Source: DATFAS01 sp035254305 (GTDB lineage: Bacteria > Bacillota > Bacilli > Aneurinibacillales > RAOX-1). From it: DNA of 32,212 bases. How positions within the stretch are numbered: the stretch's first letter is position 1; each line of letters starts with the position of its first letter. Location of the stretch: positions 1 to 32,212 of the forward strand of contig DATFAS010000186.1 in assembly GCA_035254305.1 (NCBI GenBank), given 5' to 3'. The notes beneath the pieces were generated by a model that was given only the letters and a program-made list of their open reading frames with translations, had not been told where the DNA came from and did no database searches. This document shows, piece after piece, positions 8,051 through 15,673 of the stretch. A program made the position numbers and the translations under genes.

Positions 8051-8716
8051 TTGATGATCTCAACCATTGGTGCCTCGATTGCACCGGGAGTAGCCTTGTT
8101 AAGCTACTTTTACTTGAAAGATCGGTACCAAACCGAACCACTGCATCTAGTCATTAAAACCTTTGTATTTGGAATTTTATTGGTGTTTCCTGTGATGGTT
8201 TTACAATATGGCCTTCAAGAGGAATTAGAGCTTGGTGTATTTACGAAGGCTTTCTTTATTTCCGGATTACTAGAGGAGTTTTTTAAATGGTTTGTTGTTT
8301 ATTCCACAGTGTATAAACATGTGGAGTTTGATGAGCCCTATGATGGTATTGTTTATTCTGTGGCTGTGTCGTTAGGTTTTGCTACCCTTGAGAATTTCTT
8401 CTACCTTTACTCATTTGGCGTGGAGGAAGCCCTGATGCGTGCGCTTTTACCTGTTTCTAGCCATGCCTTATTTGGGGTAACGATGGGATACTATATGGGG
8501 AAAGGGAAATTTCATCCTAGCTCAAGCATACAAAAAAGATTTCTTCTTTGCTCAGTTTTCATACCTGTTATTCTTCATGGTTTTTATGATTATGTATTAC
8601 TTGTTTCCACCGAGCATTATTTATGGGTCCTTGCTCCTTTTTTAATTTTATTCTGGATTCTTTCTATTTGGCGTATCGACAAGGTTCAGGCCAAGTCTAA
8701 ATCACCATCTTTCTGA
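8051..8716 (+). CDS. prsW: Intramembrane protease PrsW
   Basis: PrsW is a glutamic-type membrane protease; in B. subtilis it makes the site-1 cut in the anti-sigma factor RsiW, freeing SigW under envelope stress. The 221-residue protein has the conserved start APGVALLSYFYLKDRY, E75-E76-x-x-K79 (LEEFFKW), E114 in ATLEN, SSHALFGVTMGY with H138, and HGFYDY with H176, all within hydrophobic helices. Start: TTG at 8051 followed directly by ATG at 8054; GAGGGG (8037-8042) is 8 nt from the TTG and 11 from the ATG, so either may be used. The prsW-sleB-ypeB neighbourhood matches B. subtilis, where the gene was called ypdC. Confidence 0.9.
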   Translation: MMISTIGASIAPGVALLSYFYLKDRYQTEPLHLVIKTFVFGILLVFPVMVLQYGLQEELELGVFTKAFFISGLLEEFFKWFVVYSTVYKHVEFDEPYDGIVYSVAVSLGFATLENFFYLYSFGVEEALMRALLPVSSHALFGVTMGYYMGKGKFHPSSSIQKRFLLCSVFIPVILHGFYDYVLLVSTEHYLWVLAPFLILFWILSIWRIDKVQAKSKSPSF

Positions 8717-8759
8717 ACAAAATAGGTTTATAAGAACCTATAGAAAGGGTGTAAGTCTA

Positions 8760-8924
8760 ATGGATGAAAGAGATCGATATAAAGTAACGATTCGTTGTAA
8801 TCAGTGTGGCGAAAAATATACATTAATTGGTCATAAAGATCGATCAGGAGAAGTGGAAACAGGTTTTAAACAATGCCTTTGTAATAATAGTATGGATTTT
8901 TCTATATCCTCACAAATCGTTTAA
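8760..8924 (+). CDS. 54-residue zinc-ribbon-like protein
   Basis: A short gene, ATG at 8760 to TAA at 8922-8924, with AAAGGG (8744-8749) 10 nt upstream and a strong terminator right after it, so I believe it is real. The protein begins MDERDRYKVTIRCNQCGEKY and has a CxxC at C13-C16 and a CxC at C39-C41, which together could bind one zinc ion. It has no hydrophobic segment. It begins 43 bases after prsW and could share its transcript. No function can be given; small zinc-binding proteins of this kind are often regulators or RNA-binding proteins. Confidence 0.7.
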   Translation: MDERDRYKVTIRCNQCGEKYTLIGHKDRSGEVETGFKQCLCNNSMDFSISSQIV

Positions 8925-8930
8925 AAAGTT

Positions 8931-8966
8931 AAACCATTTTGCCCATGTGGGCAAGATGGTTTTTTT
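8931..8966 (+). terminator. Terminator after the zinc-ribbon-like gene
   Basis: AAACCATTTTGCCC (8931-8944) pairs with GGGCAAGATGGTTT (8949-8962), one G-U pair, ATGT loop, then TTTT. Confidence 0.9.
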
Positions 8967-8996
8967 CGTCTATAGTCAATTGTCCTCAATGCTCGG

Positions 8997-9027
8997 TGAA
9001 TAATTGGATTGGATGGAACTAACAATA
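8997..9027 (+). promoter_or_regulatory. Candidate SigG (forespore) promoter for sleB-ypeB
   Basis: TGAATA at 8997-9002 equals the SigG -35 consensus; 18 nt later AACAATA (9021-9027) matches five of seven bases of CATAATA. B. subtilis sleB-ypeB is made in the forespore under SigG, which makes the match credible. The -10 is imperfect. Confidence 0.45.
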
Positions 9028-9067
9028 AGCACAAGTCAAACCAAAGAAAGGCATCAGGAGGATTAAA

Positions 9068-9826
9068 ATGAACAACATCAAGAGAAGTCTGTCCCTCTTA
9101 ATTGCTTTCCTCATTCTTGTAAGTGCTATGTTTCTTATGACTACATGGAATTCTAAGGATGAAGCATTCAGTGGTCGGATCCTAGAACGCGGTACAAGCG
9201 GGCAGGATGTTATTGAATTACAGGAACGGTTAAAGTATATCGGTTATCTAAATGATGTGACAGATGGTAGTTTTGGGTGGAATACATACTGGGCTGTAAG
9301 AAAGTTTCAGAAAGATTTTGGAATCAAGGTAGATGGTAAGGTTGGGTCCAAAACACAGCGTGTTCTTGTTAATAAAACGAAATATACTCCCACGCAGTCA
9401 AGCACTCCAAATCCTGCTAACACAGTGCGGACTGAGGCCGTACCCACGTCGAATTTCAAACTGCATGGATATTCAGATAATGATCTAAAGCTTATGGCCA
9501 ATGCGGTATTTGGAGAAGCAAGAGGTGAACCTTTTATTGGCCAAGTGGCTATTGCGGCAGTCATTTTAAATCGAGTAAAGAGTGCATCCTTTCCGAATAC
9601 TCCTTCAGGTGTAATTTTTGAACCTCGTGCGTTTACGGCTGTATCAGATGGTCAGATTTGGCTCACACCTAATGCAAAGGCTAAAAAGGCCGTTCAAGAT
9701 GCTCTCAATGGATGGGACCCCACAGAAGGATGTACCTATTATTTCAATCCAGAAACAGCAACCTCACCATGGATTTGGGGAAGGCCACAGGTTAAGCGAA
9801 TTGGTAAACATATTTTCTGTAGATAA
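9068..9826 (+). CDS. sleB: Spore cortex-lytic enzyme SleB
   Basis: SleB is a lytic transglycosylase that cuts cortex peptidoglycan containing muramic-delta-lactam when spores germinate. The 252-residue protein has an N-terminal signal segment (LSLLIAFLILVSAMFLM, about 8-24), a peptidoglycan-binding domain (about 38-102, with GQDVIELQERLKYIGY and DGSFGWNTYWAVRKFQ), a Thr/Pro-rich linker (107-127) and the hydrolase_2 catalytic domain (about 138-252). The catalytic glutamate is likely E150 in VFGEARGEP. The ATG has CAGGAGG upstream. ypeB follows 12 bases later, the conserved partner without which SleB is not stably present in spores. Confidence 0.95.
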   Translation: MNNIKRSLSLLIAFLILVSAMFLMTTWNSKDEAFSGRILERGTSGQDVIELQERLKYIGYLNDVTDGSFGWNTYWAVRKFQKDFGIKVDGKVGSKTQRVLVNKTKYTPTQSSTPNPANTVRTEAVPTSNFKLHGYSDNDLKLMANAVFGEARGEPFIGQVAIAAVILNRVKSASFPNTPSGVIFEPRAFTAVSDGQIWLTPNAKAKKAVQDALNGWDPTEGCTYYFNPETATSPWIWGRPQVKRIGKHIFCR

Positions 9827-9838
9827 GGAGTGAGAGAC

Positions 9839-11182
9839 ATGTATTCCAAAATTGCCGGTGTATTAACTCCTATCCTTGGAGTTGGAGTCATTGGGTTAGG
9901 AATGTGGGGGTATCAGGAGAATCAAGAAAAAAACTCAATCTTAATAAAATCAGAAAATCAATATCAACGTGCTTTTCATGATTTAAGCTTTCACGTCGAT
10001 CAGCTACAGGATGAGTTGGGAAAAACGCTTGCCGTCAATTCACGTGAGCAGGTTGATGGATCGTTAAGTAATGTATGGCGAATTGCATCAATGGCTCAGT
10101 CTGATGTGGGGCAGCTTCCGTTAACTTTAGTTCCTTTTAATAAAACAGAGGAGTTTCTATCGAAAATTGCTGACTTTTCATATAAAGCGGCTATTCGCGA
10201 TTTAAATAAAGAACCACTAAGTGAAAATGAATATCAAAAACTGAAAAACTTGCACCAAAGTGCTATGCAGGTTCAATCTGAGCTCCATGATGTGCAGACC
10301 AAGGTCATTGATCATCATTTGCGCTGGATGGATGTAGAGTCGGCATTAGCTAGTGAACATCAAAATATAGATAATACGATTATTGATGGTTTTAAGACCA
10401 TTGATAAAACAGTCGACGAATATAAAGATGTGGATTTTGGGCCGGGAGTTCAGACATTAGAAAATCAAAAGAGATTTGATGAGAAAAATTTAACCGGGGG
10501 TCCGATTTCAGCAGACCAAGCACAACAAAAGGTTATTCAATTTCTTGGGGATCAGGCAAAATCAGCACAAATCAAAGTGGACAAGACGGGCAAAGGATAC
10601 GATTATAGTGCATACAGTGTTTCAGTACAGCCAGCTAATAGTAAGGAAACGATGCATATAGATGTGACAAGGAAAGGGGGTCATGTAGCTTGGCTCCTTG
10701 ATAATCGGGATGTACCAGAAGCCAAGCTTACGATCGATCAAGCCAAACAACAAGCAAAAGCTTTTCTTGATCAGCATGGGCTTAAAAATATGGAGAATTA
10801 CGTGGCTGAAACCTATAACAATATTGCTGCTCTGACCTATGTTTATACGGTGGATCATGTTCGGGTCTATCCTGATATTGTAACGATAAAGGTTGCGCTA
10901 GATAACGGTGAAATTGTTGGTTACCAGGGAGAAAATCATATTTTCAACCATAAAGAAAATATCCAGATCAGTACACCAAAATTAACCCAAGATCAAGCGC
11001 GGGCTAAAGTAAATCCACAATTTAAGGTGCAAGAGGTAAGGAAAGCGATCATTCGGAGTGATCTTGGAAAAGAAGTTTTATGCTACGAATTTGTAGGAAG
11101 CGTGGCCAAACAAACATTCCGAGTCTATATAAATGCAGAGAATGGTAAAGAAGAAACGATTCAAAAAATTGATGGGATTTAA
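9839..11182 (+). CDS. ypeB: Germination protein YpeB
   Basis: YpeB is needed for SleB to accumulate in the spore. The 447-residue protein has an N-terminal membrane anchor (about 3-22, IAGVLTPILGVGVIGLGMWG), a long helical region (about 25-215) and three PepSY-type repeats in the C-terminal half (about 216-290, 294-370 and 375-445), each starting with a D-Q-A-x-x-K-like segment (ADQAQQKV, IDQAKQQA, QDQARAKV). The open frame begins at a GTG (9830) that overlaps the ribosome site AAGGAG; the ATG at 9839, 8 nt from that site, is the better start. It forms an operon with sleB and ends in a terminator-like hairpin. Confidence 0.95.
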   Translation: MYSKIAGVLTPILGVGVIGLGMWGYQENQEKNSILIKSENQYQRAFHDLSFHVDQLQDELGKTLAVNSREQVDGSLSNVWRIASMAQSDVGQLPLTLVPFNKTEEFLSKIADFSYKAAIRDLNKEPLSENEYQKLKNLHQSAMQVQSELHDVQTKVIDHHLRWMDVESALASEHQNIDNTIIDGFKTIDKTVDEYKDVDFGPGVQTLENQKRFDEKNLTGGPISADQAQQKVIQFLGDQAKSAQIKVDKTGKGYDYSAYSVSVQPANSKETMHIDVTRKGGHVAWLLDNRDVPEAKLTIDQAKQQAKAFLDQHGLKNMENYVAETYNNIAALTYVYTVDHVRVYPDIVTIKVALDNGEIVGYQGENHIFNHKENIQISTPKLTQDQARAKVNPQFKVQEVRKAIIRSDLGKEVLCYEFVGSVAKQTFRVYINAENGKEETIQKIDGI

Positions 11183-11196
11183 GTGATGTGATTTGC

Positions 11197-11230
11197 GAGG
11201 GCACCCGTATTCTGGGTGGTCTCCTTTCTT
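11197..11230 (+). terminator. Terminator after ypeB
   Basis: GAGGGCACCC (11197-11206) pairs with GGGTGGTCTC (11214-11223), with one mismatch and one G-U pair, then a pyrimidine run with many T. Confidence 0.65.
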
Positions 11231-11315
11231 TCTTCCGCTTTACTGAAAATGGAAAATACGAGGATAATAACCCCTCCAACTATTGGATATAATTTCTAAA
11301 GTGGAGGTGAGATGT

Positions 11316-11504
11316 TTGCGAAGTGATAAATTTGGGAGCTATGAAGATCGGTTTTGCTCATTTTCCAGATCAATTGAACGTCTTTTTATTGTCATTATTT
11401 TAGGCTTAGTTCTATTTTTAGTTACCTCACAGATTCTATTAAGCAATGATACCTTTCGGCATTGGATTGTAGTGGTAGAAAAGCTGGAAGGCATTGCATC
11501 TTAA
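11316..11504 (+). CDS. Small membrane protein, YpfB/DUF5359-like
   Basis: A 62-residue protein with one transmembrane helix (about 21-40, LFIVIILGLVLFLVTSQILL) preceded by a basic, soluble N-terminus. The segment SIERLFIVIILGLVLFLVTS and its place just before cmk resemble YpfB of Bacillus; function unknown. The open frame extends to 11283, but GGAGGTGA (11303-11310) fits only the TTG at 11316. An overlapping ATG at 11312 is in another frame and ends after four codons. In B. subtilis ypfA (a c-di-GMP-binding flagellar brake) lies between ypeB and ypfB; it is absent here. CCTCCA at 11273-11278 could pair with the ribosome site, though a TATAAT at 11288-11293 may lie between them. Confidence 0.65.
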   Translation: MRSDKFGSYEDRFCSFSRSIERLFIVIILGLVLFLVTSQILLSNDTFRHWIVVVEKLEGIAS

Positions 11505-11609
11505 GATACACTATGGTACGATCTAAATAATTCTAAAGATCAAAATTTAATAGGTTGACTCCTAAACGAATCTTTCGGTCTGAAGCTTTTCATTCAAGTA
11601 CATAGCTAA

Positions 11610-11652
11610 TATAAATAACTTGAGCAATGAAGCAGGCAGAACCTGCTTTTTT
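11610..11652 (+). terminator. Hairpin with T-run just ahead of cmk, possible attenuator
   Basis: AAGCAGG (11630-11636) pairs with CCTGCTT (11642-11648) followed by TTTT. It ends 26 bases before the cmk ATG, with no room for a promoter in between. A possible -10 (TATAAA, 11610-11615, weak -35) lies just upstream, so cmk transcripts would begin with this hairpin or must read through it. Confidence 0.6.
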
Positions 11653-11678
11653 CTATTTGATTAGAAAGGGATCTGACA

Positions 11679-12347
11679 ATGAGTATAGCGATCGATGGGC
11701 CTGCAGGAGCTGGCAAAAGTACCGTAGCACAACTTACAGCAAAGAGATTAGGGTTTACTTATATTGATACTGGAGCTATGTATCGTGCACTTACATTAGC
11801 TGCATTAACACATGGAATTCCACTTGATGATGAACGTAGAGTTGGAGAACTCCTTAACCAAATTACGATTGATTTGAGGCAAGACCCAAATGGGCAAAGA
11901 GTAGTTCTGAATAATCAGGATATTACTAGAGAAATTCGTGATCCCGAAATTTCACGGAATGTTTCAATCGTAGCTAAGCATCCAGCGGTTCGAGAGAAAA
12001 TGACGATTCTTCAAAGACGATTAGCTGTCGCCCAAAACGTGGTAATGGATGGCAGGGATATTGGGACGCATGTTCTCCCGCAAGCAGAGGTGAAAATTTT
12101 TCTAACGGCATCCATCGAAGAGAGAGCTATTCGTCGATATAAGGAGCTAATAGAAAAAGGACATCAGCCTGTCTTAGAAGAGTTAAAAGAAGAAATTCTT
12201 CTTCGTGATCGGCTAGATAGTGAACGTGAGGTGGCACCACTTCGCCCTGCGGAGGATGCTATTATCGTGGATACCACGGGTATGTCCATTGAAAATGTTG
12301 TAGAAAAGATTGGTCAGATTTATAGCCATACAAACCAAACTAGGTGA
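11679..12347 (+). CDS. cmk: Cytidylate kinase
   Basis: Phosphorylates CMP and dCMP to the diphosphates using ATP; needed for nucleic acid and CDP-lipid synthesis. The 222-residue protein has the P-loop GPAGAGKST (7-15), the substrate segment DTGAMYRALT (30-39) and MDGRDIGTHVLP (about 123-134), all typical of Cmk. The ATG is preceded by AGAAAGGGA. plsC overlaps its end, giving translational coupling between nucleotide and phospholipid synthesis genes as in many Firmicutes. Confidence 0.95.
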   Translation: MSIAIDGPAGAGKSTVAQLTAKRLGFTYIDTGAMYRALTLAALTHGIPLDDERRVGELLNQITIDLRQDPNGQRVVLNNQDITREIRDPEISRNVSIVAKHPAVREKMTILQRRLAVAQNVVMDGRDIGTHVLPQAEVKIFLTASIEERAIRRYKELIEKGHQPVLEELKEEILLRDRLDSEREVAPLRPAEDAIIVDTTGMSIENVVEKIGQIYSHTNQTR

Positions 12348-12952
12348 GTGTGAACCCTATGCTTCTTTATCGATTTTTCCGTGCATTATTCCGAATTCTT
12401 TATCGAGTTGTTTATCGTTGGGAAATTATCGGATTGCATCATATACCAGAGGGTAAAGGAGTGATCCTTTGCTCCAATCATATTCATAACTTAGATCCGC
12501 CATTTATAGCTTCACCTATAAAAAGACAAGTCTTTTTTATGGCGAAGGAAGAATTGTTTGGAATTCCCATCATTTCCTTCTTAATTACTCGTTTTGGAAC
12601 CTTTCCGGTGAAAAGAGGGCAAGCTGATAGGGCGTCACTAAAAAGATCCCTACAGATTCTTAAAGAAGGGAAAATACTAGGGATCTTCCCAGAGGGAACG
12701 AGAAGTAAAACAGGCCAATTAGGTAAACCATTACCGGGAGCAGCGCTATTTGCTTTGAAATCAGATGCAGCAGTTATACCTGTAGCAGTCATTGGTCAAT
12801 GGAGACCCTTTCGTCGAATGCGTGTGGTCTATGGGCAGCCTATCGAACTTACAATCTATCGACAGAATAAAATAACAACTGAATCTACGAATGAGGCTAG
12901 TCGGTTAATCATGGAGGAAATCCAAAAGTTACTTGATCAATATGCTCTTTAG
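12344..12952 (+). CDS. plsC: 1-acyl-sn-glycerol-3-phosphate acyltransferase
   Basis: Adds the second acyl chain to lysophosphatidate to give phosphatidate at the membrane. The 202-residue protein has the acyltransferase motifs: N-H-x4-D (45-51, NHIHNLD), the FPVKRG block (87-92), FPEGTRS (115-121) and VIPVAV (about 144-149). The N-terminal region (LLYRFFRALFRILYRVVY) is amphipathic and likely membrane-associated. The start is uncertain: GTG at 12344 (overlapping cmk by four bases), GTG at 12350 or ATG at 12359; the AGGTGAG segment favours one of the latter two. plsY and gpsA, which make its substrate, lie about 6 kb downstream. Confidence 0.92.
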   Translation: MSVNPMLLYRFFRALFRILYRVVYRWEIIGLHHIPEGKGVILCSNHIHNLDPPFIASPIKRQVFFMAKEELFGIPIISFLITRFGTFPVKRGQADRASLKRSLQILKEGKILGIFPEGTRSKTGQLGKPLPGAALFALKSDAAVIPVAVIGQWRPFRRMRVVYGQPIELTIYRQNKITTESTNEASRLIMEEIQKLLDQYAL

Positions 12953-13075
12953 CATAACTTCTATTGAATCAAATATGGTAAAATGTTTTATACTAAGATT
13001 ACCAATGTAAGCAATTATTTCATTTATAAATTACCCTAAGTAACTTTTGTTTTAAAATCTAAGGAGGAATGGTCA

Positions 13076-14230
13076 ATGGCTGAAGAGATTCAAAACACAG
13101 AGGTAAAGGTAGTAGAAATTGGGGAAACCGTCCAAGGTAAGGTGACGAAGGTTGAACCGAAACAAGCGTTGGTTGAAATTGGATATAAAACGGAAGCTAT
13201 CTTACCCATTAGCGAGGTATCTAGCCTTCATATTGAAAAGGTCGCAGATGTACTAAATGAGGGTGATGAAGTTACTCTTCAAGTGATTAAGATTAATGAA
13301 GAGAAAAATGAAGTGATTGTATCGAAGAAAGCAGTAGATGCTGTGCATGCTTGGGAAGTACTTGAACAACGTTTTGCGGATGGTACCCTATTTGAAGCGA
13401 CAATTGCTGATGTAGTTAAGGGTGGTTTGGTCGTTGATGTTGGTGTTCGTGGATTTATCCCAGCATCTCATGTTGAACGTCATTTCGTTGAGGATTTTTC
13501 CGATTATAAAGGAAAACCCGTATCGTTGAAGGTTATTGAGCTTGATCGTGAGAAAAACAAGGTGATTCTCTCTCATAGGGCCGTTCTTGAGGACGAGCTT
13601 AATCGTGCAAAGCAAAACATATATGACCAAATTAAGGTTGGTTCTGTTCTTGAAGGTACTGTCCAACGAATTACGGATTTTGGGGCGTTCGTAGATATTG
13701 GGGGCTTAGATGGGCTTGTTCATGTTTCCGAGCTATCATGGGAAAGAGTCGGTAAACCTTCTGACCTTGTTAGTGAAGGGGACAAAGTGAAGGTTAAGGT
13801 ACTTAAGGTTGATAAAGAAAATGAACGTATAAGCCTAAGTATGAAGGAAGCAGGACCTGGCCCTTGGGAAAAAGCTGTGAATGAATTAAAAGAAGGGGCA
13901 ATCGTAACAGGTACAGTCAAGCGCCTAGTAAGCTTCGGAGCTTTTGTTGAGGTATATCCTGGAGTCGAAGGGTTAGTACATATCTCTCAAATTGCCTCTC
14001 GCCATATTGCCAATGCTGCTGAAGTATTGAAGGAAGGCCAAGAGGTACAGGTGAAGATTCTTGAAATTCATCCAGCAGAGCAACGAATCAGCTTAAGTAT
14101 TAAAGAAGTTGAAGAAGAAAAAGAAGCGAAAGCTGTTAAAAAAGATATTGCGAGCTATGAATCTGACGGTGGAATGGGTGTTACGATTGGTGACCGCCTT
14201 GGCGATCTAGCAAAAAAGTTAAAATCTTAA
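13076..14230 (+). CDS. rpsA: Ribosomal protein S1 homologue (YpfD type)
   Basis: A 384-residue RNA-binding protein with four S1 domains (about 14-85, 100-170, 187-257 and 274-344), the short Firmicutes form of S1 (the E. coli protein has six). Typical S1 blocks are visible, such as GTVQRITDFGAFVDIGGLDG and GTVKRLVSFGAFVEVYPGVEG. The first domain is the most divergent. The C-terminal tail is rich in Glu and Lys. AAGGAGG fits the ATG. fni follows 16 bases after the stop, as in B. subtilis. In Bacillus this protein is not essential and is loosely bound to ribosomes. Confidence 0.93.
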   Translation: MAEEIQNTEVKVVEIGETVQGKVTKVEPKQALVEIGYKTEAILPISEVSSLHIEKVADVLNEGDEVTLQVIKINEEKNEVIVSKKAVDAVHAWEVLEQRFADGTLFEATIADVVKGGLVVDVGVRGFIPASHVERHFVEDFSDYKGKPVSLKVIELDREKNKVILSHRAVLEDELNRAKQNIYDQIKVGSVLEGTVQRITDFGAFVDIGGLDGLVHVSELSWERVGKPSDLVSEGDKVKVKVLKVDKENERISLSMKEAGPGPWEKAVNELKEGAIVTGTVKRLVSFGAFVEVYPGVEGLVHISQIASRHIANAAEVLKEGQEVQVKILEIHPAEQRISLSIKEVEEEKEAKAVKKDIASYESDGGMGVTIGDRLGDLAKKLKS

Positions 14231-14246
14231 GCGAGGATTAAATTGA

Positions 14247-15296
14247 ATGCAGACAAGAACAACGCGAAAGACAGATCATATCCAGTTTGCACTTGAAACT
14301 GGGCAGAGTGGACATAATGGATTCGCTGACGTATTGTTTGTTCCAAACTGTATTCCCCAAACAAAATTTGACCAAATATCCTTGATGACTACTTTCGGCG
14401 GACTGAAACTTAGTTCGCCGATTGTCATTAATGCCATGACGGGTGGGGCAGTTGACACGTTAGAAATTAACAGGCGGCTTGCAAGCTTGGCTAGGGAAGC
14501 CAAGCTTACGATGGCTGTTGGTTCACAGATGGCTGCGATTAAAGATCCTAGTGTATCTGATTTCTATACGATTGTACGAAAAGTGAATCCTGAGGGGATT
14601 ATCTTTGCTAACTTAGGTTCGGAGGCAACAGTTGATCAAGCAAAACAAGCAGTAGAGATGATTGAAGCGGATGGCTTACAGATTCATCTTAATGTCATGC
14701 AAGAGTTGATTATGCCCGAGGGGGATCGTGATTTTCGTGGAAGTTTAGAACGAATCTTCGAAATTGCGCAGGCATTAACTTGTCCAGTCATCGTTAAGGA
14801 AGTAGGCTTTGGGATGAGTTGGGAGTGTGCGAAAGAGCTAACTACTACTGGGATTCGTGGTCTTGATCTTGGTGGATCTGGTGGAACGAATTTTGCCTTA
14901 ATTGAGAATAAAAGAAGGGATATCCCCTTGGCTATGCTAAATGACTGGGGGATGACGACTGTTCAAAGCTTGCTTGAGATGTCCCTGCTTGAAGCACCGT
15001 TCGATTGTATGGCTACCGGAGGTATTTCCGATGGGGGGCAAATTGCGAAAGCCCTTGCACTTGGTGCCCGTGCAGTAGGGATGGCAGGATTCTTTCTTCG
15101 ACTTGTATCTCAACATACAGAAGAGAAAGCTTACCCTATTGTTGTGGATCTAGAGAATCAACTTCGCCTGATTATGACTTCCTTAGGAGCTAGAAATATA
15201 CATGAACTTCAGGAAACTCCTTTAGTTATTGAGGGAAAGACTTATCATTGGGCTACCCAAAGAGGAATTGACTGTAGAAAATGGAGCCAAAGATAA
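14247..15296 (+). CDS. fni: Type 2 isopentenyl-diphosphate isomerase
   Basis: The FMN- and NAD(P)H-dependent enzyme that interconverts isopentenyl and dimethylallyl diphosphate, the precursors used by the heptaprenyl diphosphate synthase encoded at 26.7-30 kb. The 349-residue sequence starts RKTDHIQFAL, then has INAMTGGA (61-68), MAVGSQMAA, LDLGGSGGTNF and a glycine-rich FMN-phosphate site near ATGGISDGGQIAKALALGA. The ATG has GCGAGGA nine bases upstream. It forms an operon with rpsA. Confidence 0.95.
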   Translation: MQTRTTRKTDHIQFALETGQSGHNGFADVLFVPNCIPQTKFDQISLMTTFGGLKLSSPIVINAMTGGAVDTLEINRRLASLAREAKLTMAVGSQMAAIKDPSVSDFYTIVRKVNPEGIIFANLGSEATVDQAKQAVEMIEADGLQIHLNVMQELIMPEGDRDFRGSLERIFEIAQALTCPVIVKEVGFGMSWECAKELTTTGIRGLDLGGSGGTNFALIENKRRDIPLAMLNDWGMTTVQSLLEMSLLEAPFDCMATGGISDGGQIAKALALGARAVGMAGFFLRLVSQHTEEKAYPIVVDLENQLRLIMTSLGARNIHELQETPLVIEGKTYHWATQRGIDCRKWSQR

Positions 15297-15362
15297 AGAG
15301 ATTAGTTGCCTTTATGTGGAGATGGAAAGCAGTTCAGAACTTATACTTTCCTATCCGTAAAT

Positions 15363-15393
15363 AAAGTCTTGCCTGAAATGGCAAGACTTTTGT
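15363..15393. terminator. Terminator between fni and a convergent small gene
   Basis: A perfect 11-bp stem, AAAGTCTTGCC (15363-15373) and GGCAAGACTTT (15380-15390). T-rich sequence follows on both strands, so it can end fni and the minus-strand small gene at 15395-15514. Confidence 0.85.
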
Positions 15394-15394
15394 T

Positions 15395-15514
15395 CTAAAC
15401 GGAGTTCTTTAGTGGACGGATTTTTCCACTTCCTAGCTTAATAAAGATTTGTCCTTCTCCATTTTTCAGAACCTTAAATCCTAAGAGGCTCACGATTGTT
15501 GTGTAAAATGCCAT
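15395..15514 (-). CDS. 39-residue small protein of unknown function
   Basis: The minus strand holds an ATG (15514-15512) with a strong GGAGGTGA ribosome site 11 nt upstream and a 39-codon frame ending in TAG at 15397-15395, right next to a terminator. The protein starts MAFYTTIVSLLGFKV and ends RPLKNSV: a short hydrophobic N-terminal half, then a basic half with GEGQIFIKLGSGKIR. It is divergent from the yfkD-like gene and convergent to fni. A strong ribosome site plus a terminator make a real gene likely, but I do not recognise the family and short frames can be chance. Confidence 0.6.
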   Translation of the reverse strand: MAFYTTIVSLLGFKVLKNGEGQIFIKLGSGKIRPLKNSV

Positions 15515-15673
15515 GATGACTTTCACCTCCTTACTCTTCCATCATATGCCCAGCTTATGATGTCCTATTACCTTTGGAAAAAGTTTCCCTTCCCTTTTTT
15601 TCATATGATTCCTTTAAAGAAGTAAATACTAAGATTAAGACGCCTATTTATGGATTTTTAAGGAGGGTCATGA

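Noticed and set aside
8760..8924. Anti-TRAP protein
   Set aside because: It has Cys pairs and 54 residues, but only CxxC and CxC without the CxxCxGxG pattern, and no trp genes are near.
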